A stretch of DNA of 64,000 nt, from positions 1 through 64,000 of the forward strand of contig DXCL01000026.1 in assembly GCA_019115995.1 (NCBI GenBank). Reading direction: 5' to 3'. The notes under the pieces are model-generated. The model did no database searches and was not told where the DNA came from. It saw nothing but the letters and a program-made list of their open reading frames with translations. This DNA comes from Candidatus Borkfalkia avistercoris. Lineage in GTDB: Bacteria > Bacillota > Clostridia > Christensenellales > Borkfalkiaceae. Shown here piece after piece: positions 29,605 to 41,057 of the stretch (the first letter of the stretch is position 1; each line of letters starts with the position of its first letter). A program made the translations under genes and the position numbers.

Positions 29605-31238
29605 CAAAGTACATATTTGTAACGGGCGGCGTCGTTTCGGGGCTCGGCAAAGGCATCACGGCGGCGAGCCTCGGCAGGCTTTTGAAATCCCGCGGCTATA
29701 AAGTGGCTTCTCAGAAGCTCGATCCTTACATCAACATCGATCCCGGCACGATGAGCCCGTACCAGCACGGGGAGGTGTTTGTGACCGACGACGGCGCAGA
29801 GACCGACCTCGATCTCGGGCATTACGAACGGTTCATAGACGAAAATCTGAATAAATATTCCAACCTGACGACGGGCAAGGTGTATTGGAATGTGCTCAAC
29901 AAGGAGCGGAACGGAGAATATCTCGGGCAGACGGTGCAGGTCATTCCGCATATCACCGGGGAGATCAAATCCTTTATCTACAACGTGGGCAGACACAGCG
30001 ACGCGGACGTCGTGATCACAGAGATCGGCGGCACGATAGGCGACATCGAGAGCCAGCCTTTTATAGAGGCGATCCGTCAGGTGAGCATGGAGGTCGGTCG
30101 GGGCAATTGCTGCTTTATCCACGTGACGCTCGTGCCGTATATCACCGGTTCGTGCGAATTCAAATCCAAGCCCACCCAGCATTCCGTAAAGGAATTGCAG
30201 GGAATGGGGATCGTGCCGGACATCATCGTCGCGCGCGTCGACGCGCCGCTTCCCGACGACATCAAAAAGAAGATCGCCATGTTCTGCAACGTGGGGGCGG
30301 ATTGCGTTATCGAAAATCTGACCCTCCCGAATCTGTACGAAGCGCCCGTAATGCTTGAAAAGGCAAATTTATCTTCCATTGTGTGCCGTATCCTCGGGTT
30401 GGAAGCGGGCGATATAGACCTTTCCGAATGGAACGCGATGCTGCGGCGCGCGCACGGGCGGAACAAGACGGTGAAGATCGCGCTCTGCGGCAAATACGTA
30501 CGCCTGCACGACGCATATCTGTCCGTTGCGGAGGCGCTCACGCATGCGGGCTTTGAAAACGCCGCAAAGGTGGAAATAGACTGGGTGGATACCGAATCGC
30601 TCACGCCTGAAAACGCGGAAAAGATATTGAGCGATGCGGACGGCATCCTCGTGCCCGGAGGCTTCGGCGGCAGGGGGATCGAGGGCAAAATATTGGCGGC
30701 AAGGTTTGCTCGGGAACATCATGTGCCGTATTTGGGCATCTGTCTCGGCATGCAGGTCGCCGTCATCGAATACGCGCGCGGCGTGCTCGGCTATCAGGAC
30801 GCGAATTCTTCCGAGTTCGACCCGGACGGCGCACATTCGGTTATCGACATCATGCCCGATCAGCTCGGCGTAAAAATGGGCGGCACCATGCGCCTCGGCG
30901 CGTACCCCTGCAAGGTCGCAAAAAACAGCAAATTGTATGCGGCGTACGGGCAGCCGCTCATATCCGAACGGCACCGCCACCGCTTTGAATTCAACAACGA
31001 TTACCGCGCCGATTTTGAACAGGCGGGCATGAAGATCTCGGGTACCTCGCCGGACGGTTTGCTGGTGGAGGCTGTGGAACTTCCCGAAGAGGACTTTTAC
31101 GTGGGCGTGCAGTTTCACCCCGAATTCAAATCGCGCCCGAATGCGGCGCACCCGCTCTTCCGCGAATTCGTCGGGGCGGCGGTAAAGAGGGCGAAACAAA
31201 GAAAGACCTGTGAGAAGGCAGACGGAGCAAAAAAATGA
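29601..31238 (+). CDS. pyrG: CTP synthase
   Basis: [44 protein letters not shown] glutaminase domain. Confidence 0.97.
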   Translation: MTKYIFVTGGVVSGLGKGITAASLGRLLKSRGYKVASQKLDPYINIDPGTMSPYQHGEVFVTDDGAETDLDLGHYERFIDENLNKYSNLTTGKVYWNVLNKERNGEYLGQTVQVIPHITGEIKSFIYNVGRHSDADVVITEIGGTIGDIESQPFIEAIRQVSMEVGRGNCCFIHVTLVPYITGSCEFKSKPTQHSVKELQGMGIVPDIIVARVDAPLPDDIKKKIAMFCNVGADCVIENLTLPNLYEAPVMLEKANLSSIVCRILGLEAGDIDLSEWNAMLRRAHGRNKTVKIALCGKYVRLHDAYLSVAEALTHAGFENAAKVEIDWVDTESLTPENAEKILSDADGILVPGGFGGRGIEGKILAARFAREHHVPYLGICLGMQVAVIEYARGVLGYQDANSSEFDPDGAHSVIDIMPDQLGVKMGGTMRLGAYPCKVAKNSKLYAAYGQPLISERHRHRFEFNNDYRADFEQAGMKISGTSPDGLLVEAVELPEEDFYVGVQFHPEFKSRPNAAHPLFREFVGAAVKRAKQRKTCEKADGAKK

Positions 31239-32419
31239 ATTTGAATACGAATTATCTGAAACTGAACGAGAGCTATCTCTTTTCTACCATTGCAAAAAAG
31301 GTGAACGCCTATGCGGAGGCGCACCCGGATAAAAAGATACTGCGCATGGGCATAGGAGACGTTACCCTTCCGCTCGCGCCGGCGGTCGTTACGGCGATGC
31401 AGAGGGCCGCGGGGGAAATGGGCGTTAAAGAGTCTTTCCGCGGCTACGGCCCCGAACAGGGGTATCCGTTTTTGAAAAATGCGATCCGGGGTTATTACGC
31501 GGCGCGAGGCATATCCCTGGAAGAAGACGAGATTTTTGTTTCCGACGGCGCAAAGAGCGACGTGGGGAACATTCTCGATATTTTTGCCCGTGAGAATACG
31601 GTGCTCGTGCCCGATCCCGTGTATCCCGTTTATGTGGATACCAACGTAATGGCGGGGCGGAAGATCCTTTACGCCGACGCCACGGAGAAAAACGGCTTTC
31701 TGCCCATGCCCGATGAGAACGCAGACGCAGACATCATTTATATTTGTTCCCCGAACAATCCTACGGGCGCGGCGTATTCCGCCGAACAGCTTGCCGAATG
31801 GGTGGCGTATGCGCGCAAAAGGGGCGCGGTGATCTTGTATGACGCGGCATATGAGGCGTTCGTTGCCGAAAAGGGGCTTGCGCGCAGTATTTTTGAGGTG
31901 GAAGGAGCAAAAGAATGTGCGATAGAGTTCTGTTCCCTCTCCAAAACGGCGGGCTTTACGGGCACGCGCTGCGGCTACACCGTGGTGCCCCGCGCGTTGG
32001 TGCGCGGCGGCGTTTCTCTCAATAAATTGTGGCTGCGCAGGCAGACGACCAAATTCAACGGCGTTTCCTATATCGTGCAGCGCGGTGCGGAGGCGGTCTT
32101 CACCGAGGAGGGCATGGCGCAGATACAGGAAAATCTTGCCGTGTACAGGCGGAACGCCGCCGTTCTTTCGGCGTGCTTGGACGCTCTCGGCATTTTTTAT
32201 ACGGGAGGCAGAAATTCGCCGTACATCTGGCTGAAATGCCCGGGTTTTGCGGACAGCTGGAAGTTTTTTGATTACCTCCTGGAAGAAGCGAACGTGGTCG
32301 GAACGCCCGGGAGCGGCTTCGGCAAAAACGGTGAAGGATTCTTCCGTTTGACGGCGTTTGCGTCGGAAGAGGCGACCGCAGAGGCCGCAGAAAGGCTGAA
32401 AATTCTGTTTTCAAAATAA
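31235..32419 (+). CDS. dapL: LL-diaminopimelate aminotransferase
   Basis: [52 protein letters not shown]. Confidence 0.93.
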   Translation: MNLNTNYLKLNESYLFSTIAKKVNAYAEAHPDKKILRMGIGDVTLPLAPAVVTAMQRAAGEMGVKESFRGYGPEQGYPFLKNAIRGYYAARGISLEEDEIFVSDGAKSDVGNILDIFARENTVLVPDPVYPVYVDTNVMAGRKILYADATEKNGFLPMPDENADADIIYICSPNNPTGAAYSAEQLAEWVAYARKRGAVILYDAAYEAFVAEKGLARSIFEVEGAKECAIEFCSLSKTAGFTGTRCGYTVVPRALVRGGVSLNKLWLRRQTTKFNGVSYIVQRGAEAVFTEEGMAQIQENLAVYRRNAAVLSACLDALGIFYTGGRNSPYIWLKCPGFADSWKFFDYLLEEANVVGTPGSGFGKNGEGFFRLTAFASEEATAEAAERLKILFSK

Positions 32420-32561
32420 AAATAGCCATGACCCCGCGCAAGATCTGCTTTCCGCGGGGTTTTTTCCGCGCTTTTTGGGTATAACTTCCGAAAATCCCTT
32501 GCAAATTATATATTTTGTGATAAAATAGAAAGGAATACACAATATATACGGAGGGAATGCT

Positions 32562-34064
32562 TTGATGCGACCGCGTGAACGTGCTGCCGGGGTACTGCTG
32601 CACATTTCGTCTTTACCCGGAAAGGAGGGGATCGGCACCCTCGGGGAAAGCGCTTACCGCTTTGCTGATTTTCTTAAAAAGAGCGGGGCACGGTATTGGC
32701 AGGTGCTGCCGCTCGTGCAGACGGGGTTCGGAGATTCTCCCTATCAATCCGTTTTTACGTCTTCTGGCAATCCATATTTTATAGATCTGTTTGCACTCGT
32801 CAAGGAAGGACTGTTGAAGAGGCGCGAGATCGCGCCCGTCTGCCGCGGCGGGAAGGTGGATTACGGCTTTTTATACAGAGAAAAGTATAAAGTGTTGCGC
32901 CTTGCGTTTTCCCGTTTCGATATATCCGACCTCGATTTCGTTTCCTTTGTCGGGCGCGGCGAATTTGAGGATTACGCGCTGTATATGGCGATCAAGCAAA
33001 AGAGCGGAAACAAGAGCTTCGATCTTTGGGAAAAACGATTTAAATACCGCGACGCAGCTGCCCTCGCTTCGTTTAAGGAAGAAAATAAAGGCGAATACTT
33101 GTTCTGGCTGTTTTTGCAGTATAAATTTTTTGCCCAGTGGAACGCCTTAAAAAGTTATGTCAACGGGCTTGGGATACGCATCGTCGGAGACATTCCGCTG
33201 TACGTTGCGGCAGATTCCGCCGACGTGTGGGCAAATCCGCGTCTGTTCAAATTAAAAAACAATTTAAAGCCGAAAAAGGTCGCGGGGGTGCCGCCCGATT
33301 ATTTTTCCGCAACGGGTCAGCTTTGGGGTAACCCCGTTTACAACTGGAAGGTGCACGAAGCGGAGGGGTTCGTATGGTGGTGCGAGCGGATCCGCCGCGC
33401 ATTCGCAATGTATGATACCGTGCGTATCGATCATTTCCGCGGCTTCGACCGCTTTTACGAGATAGATGCGGGGGAGGATTCGGCGATCAACGGCAGATGG
33501 AAAAGAGGCCCCGGCATGGCGCTGTTTGCGGCGGTCAAAGAAAAACTCGGCAAACTCGATTTTATTGCGGAAGATCTCGGCACGCTGGACGCCGGCGTTT
33601 ATCGCCTCATGCGCAGGGCGGGGTATCCGGGTATGAAGGTGATACAGTTCGCTTTCGACGGCAATCCGAAAAATCCCTATCTGCCCGAAAATATCGGAGA
33701 AAACAGCGTATGCTATACGGGCACGCACGACAACGACACGATGGTAGGCTATCTTTCGGGCTTGAATGCGGAGGGGCTGCAATATTTTTATCGGCGCATG
33801 AAGGAACAGTTCAGAAAATTGGGCATCGCCCGCCGCTTTTCGGGCGTAAAGGGCGCGGCGAAAGCCGCGGCTGAACTCGCGTTTGCGAGCGAAGCATATC
33901 TCGCCGTACTGCCGATGCAGGATATCATGCTCACGGGTTCGGATACGCGCATGAATACGCCTTCCGTTCCTGTCGGCAATTGGCAGTACCGCCTGCGCGC
34001 GCTGCCCTCCGATAAGGAAGCGGAAGAATTATACGAACTTACGCGCAGTTACGGTAGATTATGA
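32562..34064 (+). CDS. malQ: 4-alpha-glucanotransferase (amylomaltase)
   Basis: RAAGVLLHISSLPGKEGIGTLG, RIDHFRGFDRFYEI, YTGTHDNDTMVGYL. Confidence 0.95.
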   Translation: MMRPRERAAGVLLHISSLPGKEGIGTLGESAYRFADFLKKSGARYWQVLPLVQTGFGDSPYQSVFTSSGNPYFIDLFALVKEGLLKRREIAPVCRGGKVDYGFLYREKYKVLRLAFSRFDISDLDFVSFVGRGEFEDYALYMAIKQKSGNKSFDLWEKRFKYRDAAALASFKEENKGEYLFWLFLQYKFFAQWNALKSYVNGLGIRIVGDIPLYVAADSADVWANPRLFKLKNNLKPKKVAGVPPDYFSATGQLWGNPVYNWKVHEAEGFVWWCERIRRAFAMYDTVRIDHFRGFDRFYEIDAGEDSAINGRWKRGPGMALFAAVKEKLGKLDFIAEDLGTLDAGVYRLMRRAGYPGMKVIQFAFDGNPKNPYLPENIGENSVCYTGTHDNDTMVGYLSGLNAEGLQYFYRRMKEQFRKLGIARRFSGVKGAAKAAAELAFASEAYLAVLPMQDIMLTGSDTRMNTPSVPVGNWQYRLRALPSDKEAEELYELTRSYGRL

Positions 34065-34113
34065 GCGTATACGGAAAGGGGGAAGCTGAGAATACGATTT
34101 TGGAGAAGTATTT

Positions 34114-35625
34114 ATGGAAAGAGGTCTTTTGACGCCCTTAAAAAAACTGAGAAGGCAGGTCTTTGTAGAACTGGCGCGGGTCGCGTACGAGAGCGACCGC
34201 GATACGATCAAAGACGACATCGAGGCGATCCCTTATAAGATCACTCCGGGGGATAAGCCGCTGTACCGCGAGAGCATCTGGCGGGAAAGGGCGATCTGCT
34301 CGGAGCGCGTGCGCCTTGCGATGGGGCTTTCTCTCCGCCCGGAAGACGCGCCCGTGCACGTTACGAGCGGGCTTTCCGGCAGCGATATCGCGGATAAATA
34401 TTACGAGCCGCCCCTCATGCAGGTCATACCATCGGCGTGCGCGGCGTGTCCGCCCAACCGGTATAAGGTGACGGATAACTGCCGCGGCTGTGTGGCGCAC
34501 CCGTGTACCACGGTTTGCCCTAAGCAGTGCATTGCCGTAACAGACGGCAGGGCGGTCATCGACGAGAGCCGTTGCATTAAGTGCGGTAAATGCAAGAGCG
34601 TGTGCCCGTACGGTGCGATCGCTCATCAGACGCGCCCCTGCGCGGAGGCGTGCGGCGTGAAGGCGATCGAGTCTGACGACCTCGGCAGGGCAAAGATCAA
34701 TCCGGAAAAGTGCGTGTCGTGCGGCATGTGCATGGTCAACTGTCCTTTCGGCGCCATAGCGGATAAATCTCAGTTCTTTCAGCTCATTCGCGCGATCCGC
34801 CGCGGAGACAATATCATTGCGGAAGTCGCGCCCTCCTATGTTGGGCAGTTCGGGGAAAAGGCGACGCCCGAAAAGTTCAAAGCGGCGCTTCTGGAACTCG
34901 GGTTCAAAGACGTGTACGAGGTCGCCCTCGGCGCGGATATGGGGGCGGCGACCGAAGCGGAACACTATGCCGAGAGAGTGGCGACGGGAAAACAACCCTT
35001 CATGCTCACCTCCTGCTGTCCGTCTTGGGCGATGCTGATCAGGCATTACTTTCCCGAATCGGCGGATAAAATTTCCAACACTCTCACGCCCATGGTCGCG
35101 ACTGCGCGAACCATCAAGAAAAAATATCCCGATCACCGCGTGGTGTTTATCGGTCCGTGCGCGGCAAAAAAATTGGAGGCGTCGAGAAGAACTGTCCGCA
35201 GCGACGTAGACTTCGTTATCACTTTTGAAGAACTTTCGGCGATCTTTGAGGCGAAAGGCATCGATTTTGAGACCTTCGACAAAAGAGCCGAGATGAACGA
35301 CGCGACCGGCGCGGGAAGGGGATACGCGGTGGCGGGCGGCGTTGCGGGGGCGATCGAAAAGTGCATCGCCAAATATTACCCCGAAACGCAGATGAATATA
35401 CAGCACGTGGAAGGGTTGGAAGACTGCCGCAAGATCTTGCTCCTTGCAAAGATGGGCAAGCTCAACGGTGCGCTCATAGAGGGCATGGGGTGCCCCGGCG
35501 GGTGCGTTGCGGGCGCGGGTACGAATATCCCCGTCAACAAAGCCGCAGCGCTCGTCAAAAAGACGGTGGAAAGCTCCGCGCAGGACGTTCCGCCCAAAGA
35601 ATTGGCGGAAATACAGCTGGATTAA
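34114..35625 (+). CDS. [FeFe] hydrogenase, group-B-like, with N-terminal ferredoxin domains
   Basis: H-cluster motifs TSCCPSW, GPCAAKK, EGMGCPGGCVAGAG; CIKCGKCKSVCPYGAI and CVSCGMCMVNCPFGAI 4Fe-4S motifs. Confidence 0.9.
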   Translation: MERGLLTPLKKLRRQVFVELARVAYESDRDTIKDDIEAIPYKITPGDKPLYRESIWRERAICSERVRLAMGLSLRPEDAPVHVTSGLSGSDIADKYYEPPLMQVIPSACAACPPNRYKVTDNCRGCVAHPCTTVCPKQCIAVTDGRAVIDESRCIKCGKCKSVCPYGAIAHQTRPCAEACGVKAIESDDLGRAKINPEKCVSCGMCMVNCPFGAIADKSQFFQLIRAIRRGDNIIAEVAPSYVGQFGEKATPEKFKAALLELGFKDVYEVALGADMGAATEAEHYAERVATGKQPFMLTSCCPSWAMLIRHYFPESADKISNTLTPMVATARTIKKKYPDHRVVFIGPCAAKKLEASRRTVRSDVDFVITFEELSAIFEAKGIDFETFDKRAEMNDATGAGRGYAVAGGVAGAIEKCIAKYYPETQMNIQHVEGLEDCRKILLLAKMGKLNGALIEGMGCPGGCVAGAGTNIPVNKAAALVKKTVESSAQDVPPKELAEIQLD

Positions 35626-35635
35626 AAGGCGTTTT

Positions 35636-35668
35636 GATACCGCCGCACGGCATTGTGCGGCGGTATCT
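35636..35668 (+). terminator. intrinsic terminator
   Basis: GATACCGCCGCAC-ggcatt-GTGCGGCGGTATCTTTG. Confidence 0.7.
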
Positions 35669-35735
35669 TTGCCGATTGCGCCGTTTTTGTCCGTTTTCTC
35701 TTTTCAAATTCTGTAAAACATGATACAATATAGCT

Positions 35736-37964
35736 ATGTGTGAAGTATTGGCTCCCGCGGGAGACGAAGCGGCGTTTTACGCCGCGATCAATTCCGGGGC
35801 GGACGCGGTCTATCTTGGCTTGACCGACTTTTCCGCCCGCAAATCTGCCGCGAATTTTTCGCTCGACAATTTAAAAGGATATATCGATCACGCGCACGCG
35901 CTCGGCGTTCGGGTGCACGTTGCGCTAAATACGCTCGTAAAGGAAGGGGAGACCGATCGCTTTTTTGAAAGCGTGCTCGGGGCGTGGAACGCGGGTGCGG
36001 ACGCGCTGATCATTCAGGATATTTTTCTCGGCAAGCGTATCAAGCAGGCATATCCGGAAATGACCCTGCATCTTTCCACGCAGGCGGGCGTATGCAATCT
36101 GTACGGCGCGCGCCTCGCAAAGCGCTGCGGTTTTTCGCGCGTTATTCTGGCGAGGGAAACGCCGATAGGGAGCGTTGCCGCGATCGCCAAAGAGATAGAA
36201 ACGGAGGTGTTCGTGCAGGGAGCGCTGTGTACCTGCTTTTCGGGGCAGTGCTATCTCTCCGCGTTTATCGGCGGCAACAGCGGCAACAGGGGGTTCTGCA
36301 AACAGCCCTGCCGCAAGAAATATGAGATAGACAGAGAAGGCTTCGGCGCGCTCTCGTATAAGCTGTCTCTCTCCGATCTGAGTGTGGGGGAAGACGTGAA
36401 AAAGCTCGCCGCGGCGGGCGTTGCCTCCTTTAAGATCGAGGGGCGTATGCGTTCGGCGGCGTATGTCGGCGCGGCAGTCCGTTACTATCGGGACATTTTA
36501 GACGGCAAGGGCGATCTGCGTGCCGACCTTTCCGACCTGAAACGCGCCTTCAACCGCGGAGATTACACAAAAGGGTATTTTTTCGGGCAGGACAAAAATC
36601 TGATCTCCTCCGCCGTGCAGGGGCATAAAGGAGAAAAGATCGGAGAGATCGCAAAGGACAAAAGGTTCGGAAAACTTGCATTCGTGCGCTCCTCGTATAT
36701 CCCGTCTCCCGGCGACGGTTTCAAGGTGATCCGAGGAAATACGGAAGTGGGAGGGGGCAGCTATTCGGCAAGCTTTGCAAAAGCCGCGGGCGGATTTTAT
36801 CTGCCTGCCGACGCAAAATATCGCGAAGGCGACGGGGTGTACCTGACGTTGGATACCTCTCTTTCCGAACGCGTGTCTGCTCGCCGCCGTTCGGTTCCCG
36901 TTTCGATGAGCGTGAAGATCGAAGAGGGAAAACGCCCGCATGCGATCGCGGAGGGAAAATTCGGCGCCAAAGAATATTTTGCCGACTTTGTTGCCGAACG
37001 TGCAAAAACGCGTGCGGTCGCCTTTGAGGAGGTCGCGCAGTGCTTTGCAAAGGCAGACGCCTATCCCTTTTCCGTTACGGTGAAAAACGTTGAGATCGGG
37101 GGGAGCCCCTTTGTCGTGAAGTCTGCGCTGAATGCGTTTCGAAGAGAGGTCTATGCGCGCCTTTATCGTGAACTTGCGGGAGAAAGGGCATGCCTTGCGC
37201 GCAGAGAGATCGGCAAAAAAAGCGCAAAAATTTCTGCTCCGGAATTTACAACTGCCGTGATCTCGGAAGATTTTTCCTTTGCAAAAGACGTCGGCGATAA
37301 AATCGGCGCCGCCGTATTTGCACCTAAAAATTATAAAAACACCGATGAGATTGACGGATTTTTTGAAATTTCAAAGTATTATGCCTGGCATAAATGGCTG
37401 TATTTGCCCGCATTCATGACCGATGAGGATATAAAGGCGGTGCAAAAATCGCTGGGCCGATTCGACGGCGCGTATGCGGAGGGCGCTTGGGCGGCAGAGC
37501 TTTGCAGAGAACGGGGTGTAAAGCTCTTTGCGGGCACGGGTTTCAATCTGTTCAATACCTGCTCTTTGTCGGCGCTTGCCGAAGAAGACGCGTTCAGCGC
37601 CGCCGCGATCTCTAAGGAGCTTTCGCAAAAGGAATGCGCCGTTTTTGAAAATGTTTTCCGCTTTGCGGGGGGCGCGATCAAGGTGATGGAGTTGGGGCAC
37701 TGTCCTTTCGGCAGAAGCTGCCTTGGTTGCGAGCGTAAAGACGTGTATAGTATGACGGACGAACAGGGGCGCGTTTTTCCGCTCAGGCGGTACGAGGCGT
37801 CATGCTGCCGCTTTGAACTGTTCAACTGCGCGCCGCTCGCGCCGCAGGCCGTCCGTTATGCGTTTTACGATCTGCGCACACTTCCTTTACAGGAGAAGAG
37901 CGCATGCCTTTCGGGGCGACTGCAAAGTGCGACGGCGGGGCTTTCTTCATCGGGAGTCCGGTAA
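35736..37964 (+). CDS. U32 family protein with DUF3656-like C-terminal region (RlhA-like)
   Basis: VLAPAGDEAAFYAAINSGADAVYLG, VFVQGALCTCFSGQCYLSAFIGGNSGNRGFCKQPCRKKY; 742 aa. Confidence 0.85.
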   Translation: MCEVLAPAGDEAAFYAAINSGADAVYLGLTDFSARKSAANFSLDNLKGYIDHAHALGVRVHVALNTLVKEGETDRFFESVLGAWNAGADALIIQDIFLGKRIKQAYPEMTLHLSTQAGVCNLYGARLAKRCGFSRVILARETPIGSVAAIAKEIETEVFVQGALCTCFSGQCYLSAFIGGNSGNRGFCKQPCRKKYEIDREGFGALSYKLSLSDLSVGEDVKKLAAAGVASFKIEGRMRSAAYVGAAVRYYRDILDGKGDLRADLSDLKRAFNRGDYTKGYFFGQDKNLISSAVQGHKGEKIGEIAKDKRFGKLAFVRSSYIPSPGDGFKVIRGNTEVGGGSYSASFAKAAGGFYLPADAKYREGDGVYLTLDTSLSERVSARRRSVPVSMSVKIEEGKRPHAIAEGKFGAKEYFADFVAERAKTRAVAFEEVAQCFAKADAYPFSVTVKNVEIGGSPFVVKSALNAFRREVYARLYRELAGERACLARREIGKKSAKISAPEFTTAVISEDFSFAKDVGDKIGAAVFAPKNYKNTDEIDGFFEISKYYAWHKWLYLPAFMTDEDIKAVQKSLGRFDGAYAEGAWAAELCRERGVKLFAGTGFNLFNTCSLSALAEEDAFSAAAISKELSQKECAVFENVFRFAGGAIKVMELGHCPFGRSCLGCERKDVYSMTDEQGRVFPLRRYEASCCRFELFNCAPLAPQAVRYAFYDLRTLPLQEKSACLSGRLQSATAGLSSSGVR

Positions 37965-38024
37965 ATTAAGTTTGGAAAAATTGCATGATAATGCGCGGCG
38001 CTTTCGGCGCGGGGTGATAAAGAT

Positions 38025-40418
38025 ATGGACGATAAAACGGTAGTAAAACTTGAATTGAATAAGATCCTTCGTGCGGCGGCCGCGTATGCGGCGCTGCCCG
38101 AAACGCGCGCCGCTTTGGAAAGGACGCTGCCCGAAACGCAGATGCGCGAGGCGCTGTACTTTCTCGATCTCACGAGCGAGGCGGATCTTTTGCTGTACCG
38201 CTACGGCGTGGGAAAGATCGAGGCTTACCCCGAGATTGCGGACGAGCCGGAACGGGCGGCGAAGGGCTCTACGCTCACATGCGGTGAGCTTCTTTCCGCG
38301 GCGGCGCTGCTGCGCTCTGCGCGCGTCGCGTATAAGGGGATCAAGGGGGTGGCCGACGACAAGATCGTGCACATGCGCGAGATCGCCGACCGCCTGTATT
38401 TCGACGAAGCGCTCGAACGGGACATAGGCGATAAAATTTTGTCGGAAGAGGAGATCAGCGACTATGCGAGCGAGGAGCTGTATAATATTCGCTCCTCGAT
38501 CCGCAGGCTCAACGAGCGTATCCGCAATAAGCTTTCGGAATATCTTAGCGGCGAAAACGCGAAATATTTGCAGGAAGGCATCGTTACGATGCGAGACAAC
38601 CGCTATGTGCTGCCCGTGCGCGCGGAATACAAATCGCGGGTGCGCGGATTCGTGCACGACCGTTCCGCGAGCGGCTCTACCTTTTTTATCGAGCCGGAAT
38701 ATATCCTGGAAATGAACAATGAGCTAAGGGAGCTTGCCGCCGCGGAAAAGGAGGAGATCGAGCGTATCCTCGCCGGGCTCTCCCGCAGGGTCGGCAATAT
38801 GGCGGCGCAGCTGCGGGAAGACATGCATCGGCTCTGCGAGCTCGACGCGGCGTACGCGAAGGCGGAATATTCCTATAAAAACAAGTGCGTGCGGCCTCGG
38901 CTGAACGATCGCGGCGTGATCTCGATCGAAAAGGGCAGACACCCGCTTCTGGACGCTAAGACGGCGGTGCCCGTTTCCGTATCTCTCGGCGGGGAATACA
39001 GGCTCCTGCTCGTTTCCGGGCCGAATACGGGCGGTAAAACGGTTACGCTCAAAATGTGCGGGCTCTTTTGCCTGATGGCTTGCTGCGGGCTGTTTATTCC
39101 CGCGGCGGAGGGCAGCGAGGTCGCCGTGTTCGACAAGGTGTTCTGCGACATCGGAGACGCGCAGAGCATCGAAGAGAATTTGTCTACCTTTTCTTCTCAT
39201 ATCAAAAACGTGATCGGCATTACGGAAGGCGCAGACGAAAAGAGCCTCGTACTCATAGACGAGCTGGGCGGGGGCACCGATCCCGACGAGGGGCAGGCGA
39301 TCGCAAAGGCGGTGCTTTCCTTTCTTCTCAAACGCGGGTGCCGCGGCATTGTGACCACGCACTATACCGCCTTGAAAGAGTTTGCGTACGCGGAAGAGGG
39401 CATAGAGAACGCGAGCATGGAGTTTGATATGTCTACGCTCCGTCCTCTCTATAAAATCAGTCTGGGCGTGCCGGGCAGCAGCAATGCGATCGCCATATCG
39501 CGCCGTTTGGGGCTTTCGGAGGAGATCTTGCGCGACGCCGTTTCCAACCTTTCGGAGGGCGCGCAGAGGTTTGAGAACATCATTCGCACGGCGGAGCAGA
39601 GCCGCGTCGAAGCGGAAGAAGCGAAGAAACAGTCGGAACGCCTCCGCGCGGAATGGGAGACTAAGCTTGCCGAAGTGAACGCCGAGCGGGAAAAACTCAG
39701 AAAAGAGCGGGAAAAACTGTATCTTACGGCAAAGGTGGAGAGCCGCCGTATCGTGAACGAGCGGACGGAGGAGGCGGAAGAGCTCCTCAAAGAGATCGAG
39801 GAGATCGCCGCAAAGAGCGAGCTCACGGAGGCGGATCTCATTCGCGCGAGAACGCTCAAAAACAAGATCGCGGACAAGGCGTACGGCATAGAGTTCGAAA
39901 AAGACGACGAACCGCGCCGCCGCGTTCCCGCAGACATCAACGCGCTCCGCGCGGGCGAGAGGGTGTTTGTGGGGGCGATGGAGAGCGAGGGTGAGATCGT
40001 TTCCGTAAATCCGCGCAAGAAGGAAGCGGAGGTGCTTGTGGGGAATTTGCGGCTCAATATCAAGGCGGCAGATCTTTATAAGCTCGTCGGCGGAAAGAGC
40101 GGGCGAAGCAAGGCGGCAAAGCCCGGCAAAGAAAGGGTGCAGGTGGTAAGGAACATTTCCTCGAATACGGGTGCCGTACAGACGGAGATCAATCTTTTGG
40201 GTCTCACCGTTTCCGAAGCGGTGGAGGAGGTCGACGCGTTTATCGACCGCGCCGTCCTTTCGGGGTTGGAGGAAGTGAAGATCGTTCACGGCGTCGGAAC
40301 GGGAAAGCTTCGCGAGGGGATACGCGAGCATCTGCGCAGGCACAAGAACGTTGCGGAATTCCGCTCGGGCAAGTACGGCGAGGGCGAGGCCGGCGTTACG
40401 ATCGTGAAATTAAAATAG
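38025..40418 (+). CDS. mutS2: MutS2 ATPase/endonuclease with Smr domain
   Basis: LLLVSGPNTGGKTVTLKMCGLF, LIDELGGGTDPDEGQAIAKA, C-term VKIVHGVGTGKLREGIREHL. Confidence 0.96.
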   Translation: MDDKTVVKLELNKILRAAAAYAALPETRAALERTLPETQMREALYFLDLTSEADLLLYRYGVGKIEAYPEIADEPERAAKGSTLTCGELLSAAALLRSARVAYKGIKGVADDKIVHMREIADRLYFDEALERDIGDKILSEEEISDYASEELYNIRSSIRRLNERIRNKLSEYLSGENAKYLQEGIVTMRDNRYVLPVRAEYKSRVRGFVHDRSASGSTFFIEPEYILEMNNELRELAAAEKEEIERILAGLSRRVGNMAAQLREDMHRLCELDAAYAKAEYSYKNKCVRPRLNDRGVISIEKGRHPLLDAKTAVPVSVSLGGEYRLLLVSGPNTGGKTVTLKMCGLFCLMACCGLFIPAAEGSEVAVFDKVFCDIGDAQSIEENLSTFSSHIKNVIGITEGADEKSLVLIDELGGGTDPDEGQAIAKAVLSFLLKRGCRGIVTTHYTALKEFAYAEEGIENASMEFDMSTLRPLYKISLGVPGSSNAIAISRRLGLSEEILRDAVSNLSEGAQRFENIIRTAEQSRVEAEEAKKQSERLRAEWETKLAEVNAEREKLRKEREKLYLTAKVESRRIVNERTEEAEELLKEIEEIAAKSELTEADLIRARTLKNKIADKAYGIEFEKDDEPRRRVPADINALRAGERVFVGAMESEGEIVSVNPRKKEAEVLVGNLRLNIKAADLYKLVGGKSGRSKAAKPGKERVQVVRNISSNTGAVQTEINLLGLTVSEAVEEVDAFIDRAVLSGLEEVKIVHGVGTGKLREGIREHLRRHKNVAEFRSGKYGEGEAGVTIVKLK

Positions 40419-40423
40419 AAACA

Positions 40424-40969
40424 ATGGATTTTGGCAGCAATACGCCTCTTTTGGAAACAAAGCGGCTCATTTTAAGAAAATTTGCCGCAGACGACTGCGA
40501 GGATCTGTTCCGTATCCTTTCGGACGAAAGGGTGAACGTGTTTTTGCCGTGGTTTCCGCATAAATCGCCCGAAGAGACGCGTGCGTTTCTCGAACGATCC
40601 GTCTTTGCCGACTATCGCAAGAAGATCGCTTATCGCTACGCGATAGAAATGCGCGGAGAAAACCGGGTGATCGGCTATCTTTCCTTGCTCGGCATAGATG
40701 AGGAAAGGCGGGGCGGAGACATAGGCTACGGGCTTTTGCGCGCGTATTGGGGACAGGGGATCATGACCGAAGTGGTCGGGGCTCTGCTCGCGCGGTTAAG
40801 GGCAGACGGCTTTCGCTATGCGACGGCGACGCACGACGTAAACAATCCCGCGAGCGGCCGCGTCATGTAGAAGTGCGGCATGCGTTATGTTTGCACTTAT
40901 CCGGAATTCTGGCAGCCGAAGGGCATACAGACGCAATTCAAATTGTATCGGATCGACTTACAGGATTGA
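40424..40969 (+). pseudogene. GNAT acetyltransferase interrupted by one in-frame TAG at 40868-40870
   Basis: ...DVNNPASGRVM*KCGMRYVCTYPEFWQPKGIQTQFKLYRIDLQD*: the same frame continues the GNAT C-terminus after the stop. Confidence 0.8.
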
Positions 40970-41057
40970 AAGCGGTTTCATATCTCGCCCTTTTTCCGAA
41001 TATACTGAAGGGAAACCAAGTTTTTTTGCAAAGTAATCGGAAAAAGAGGTAAACTAT

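Noticed and set aside
38724-40343. 539-aa minus-strand ORF opposite mutS2
   Set aside because: Shadow ORF; no RBS or recognisable family.
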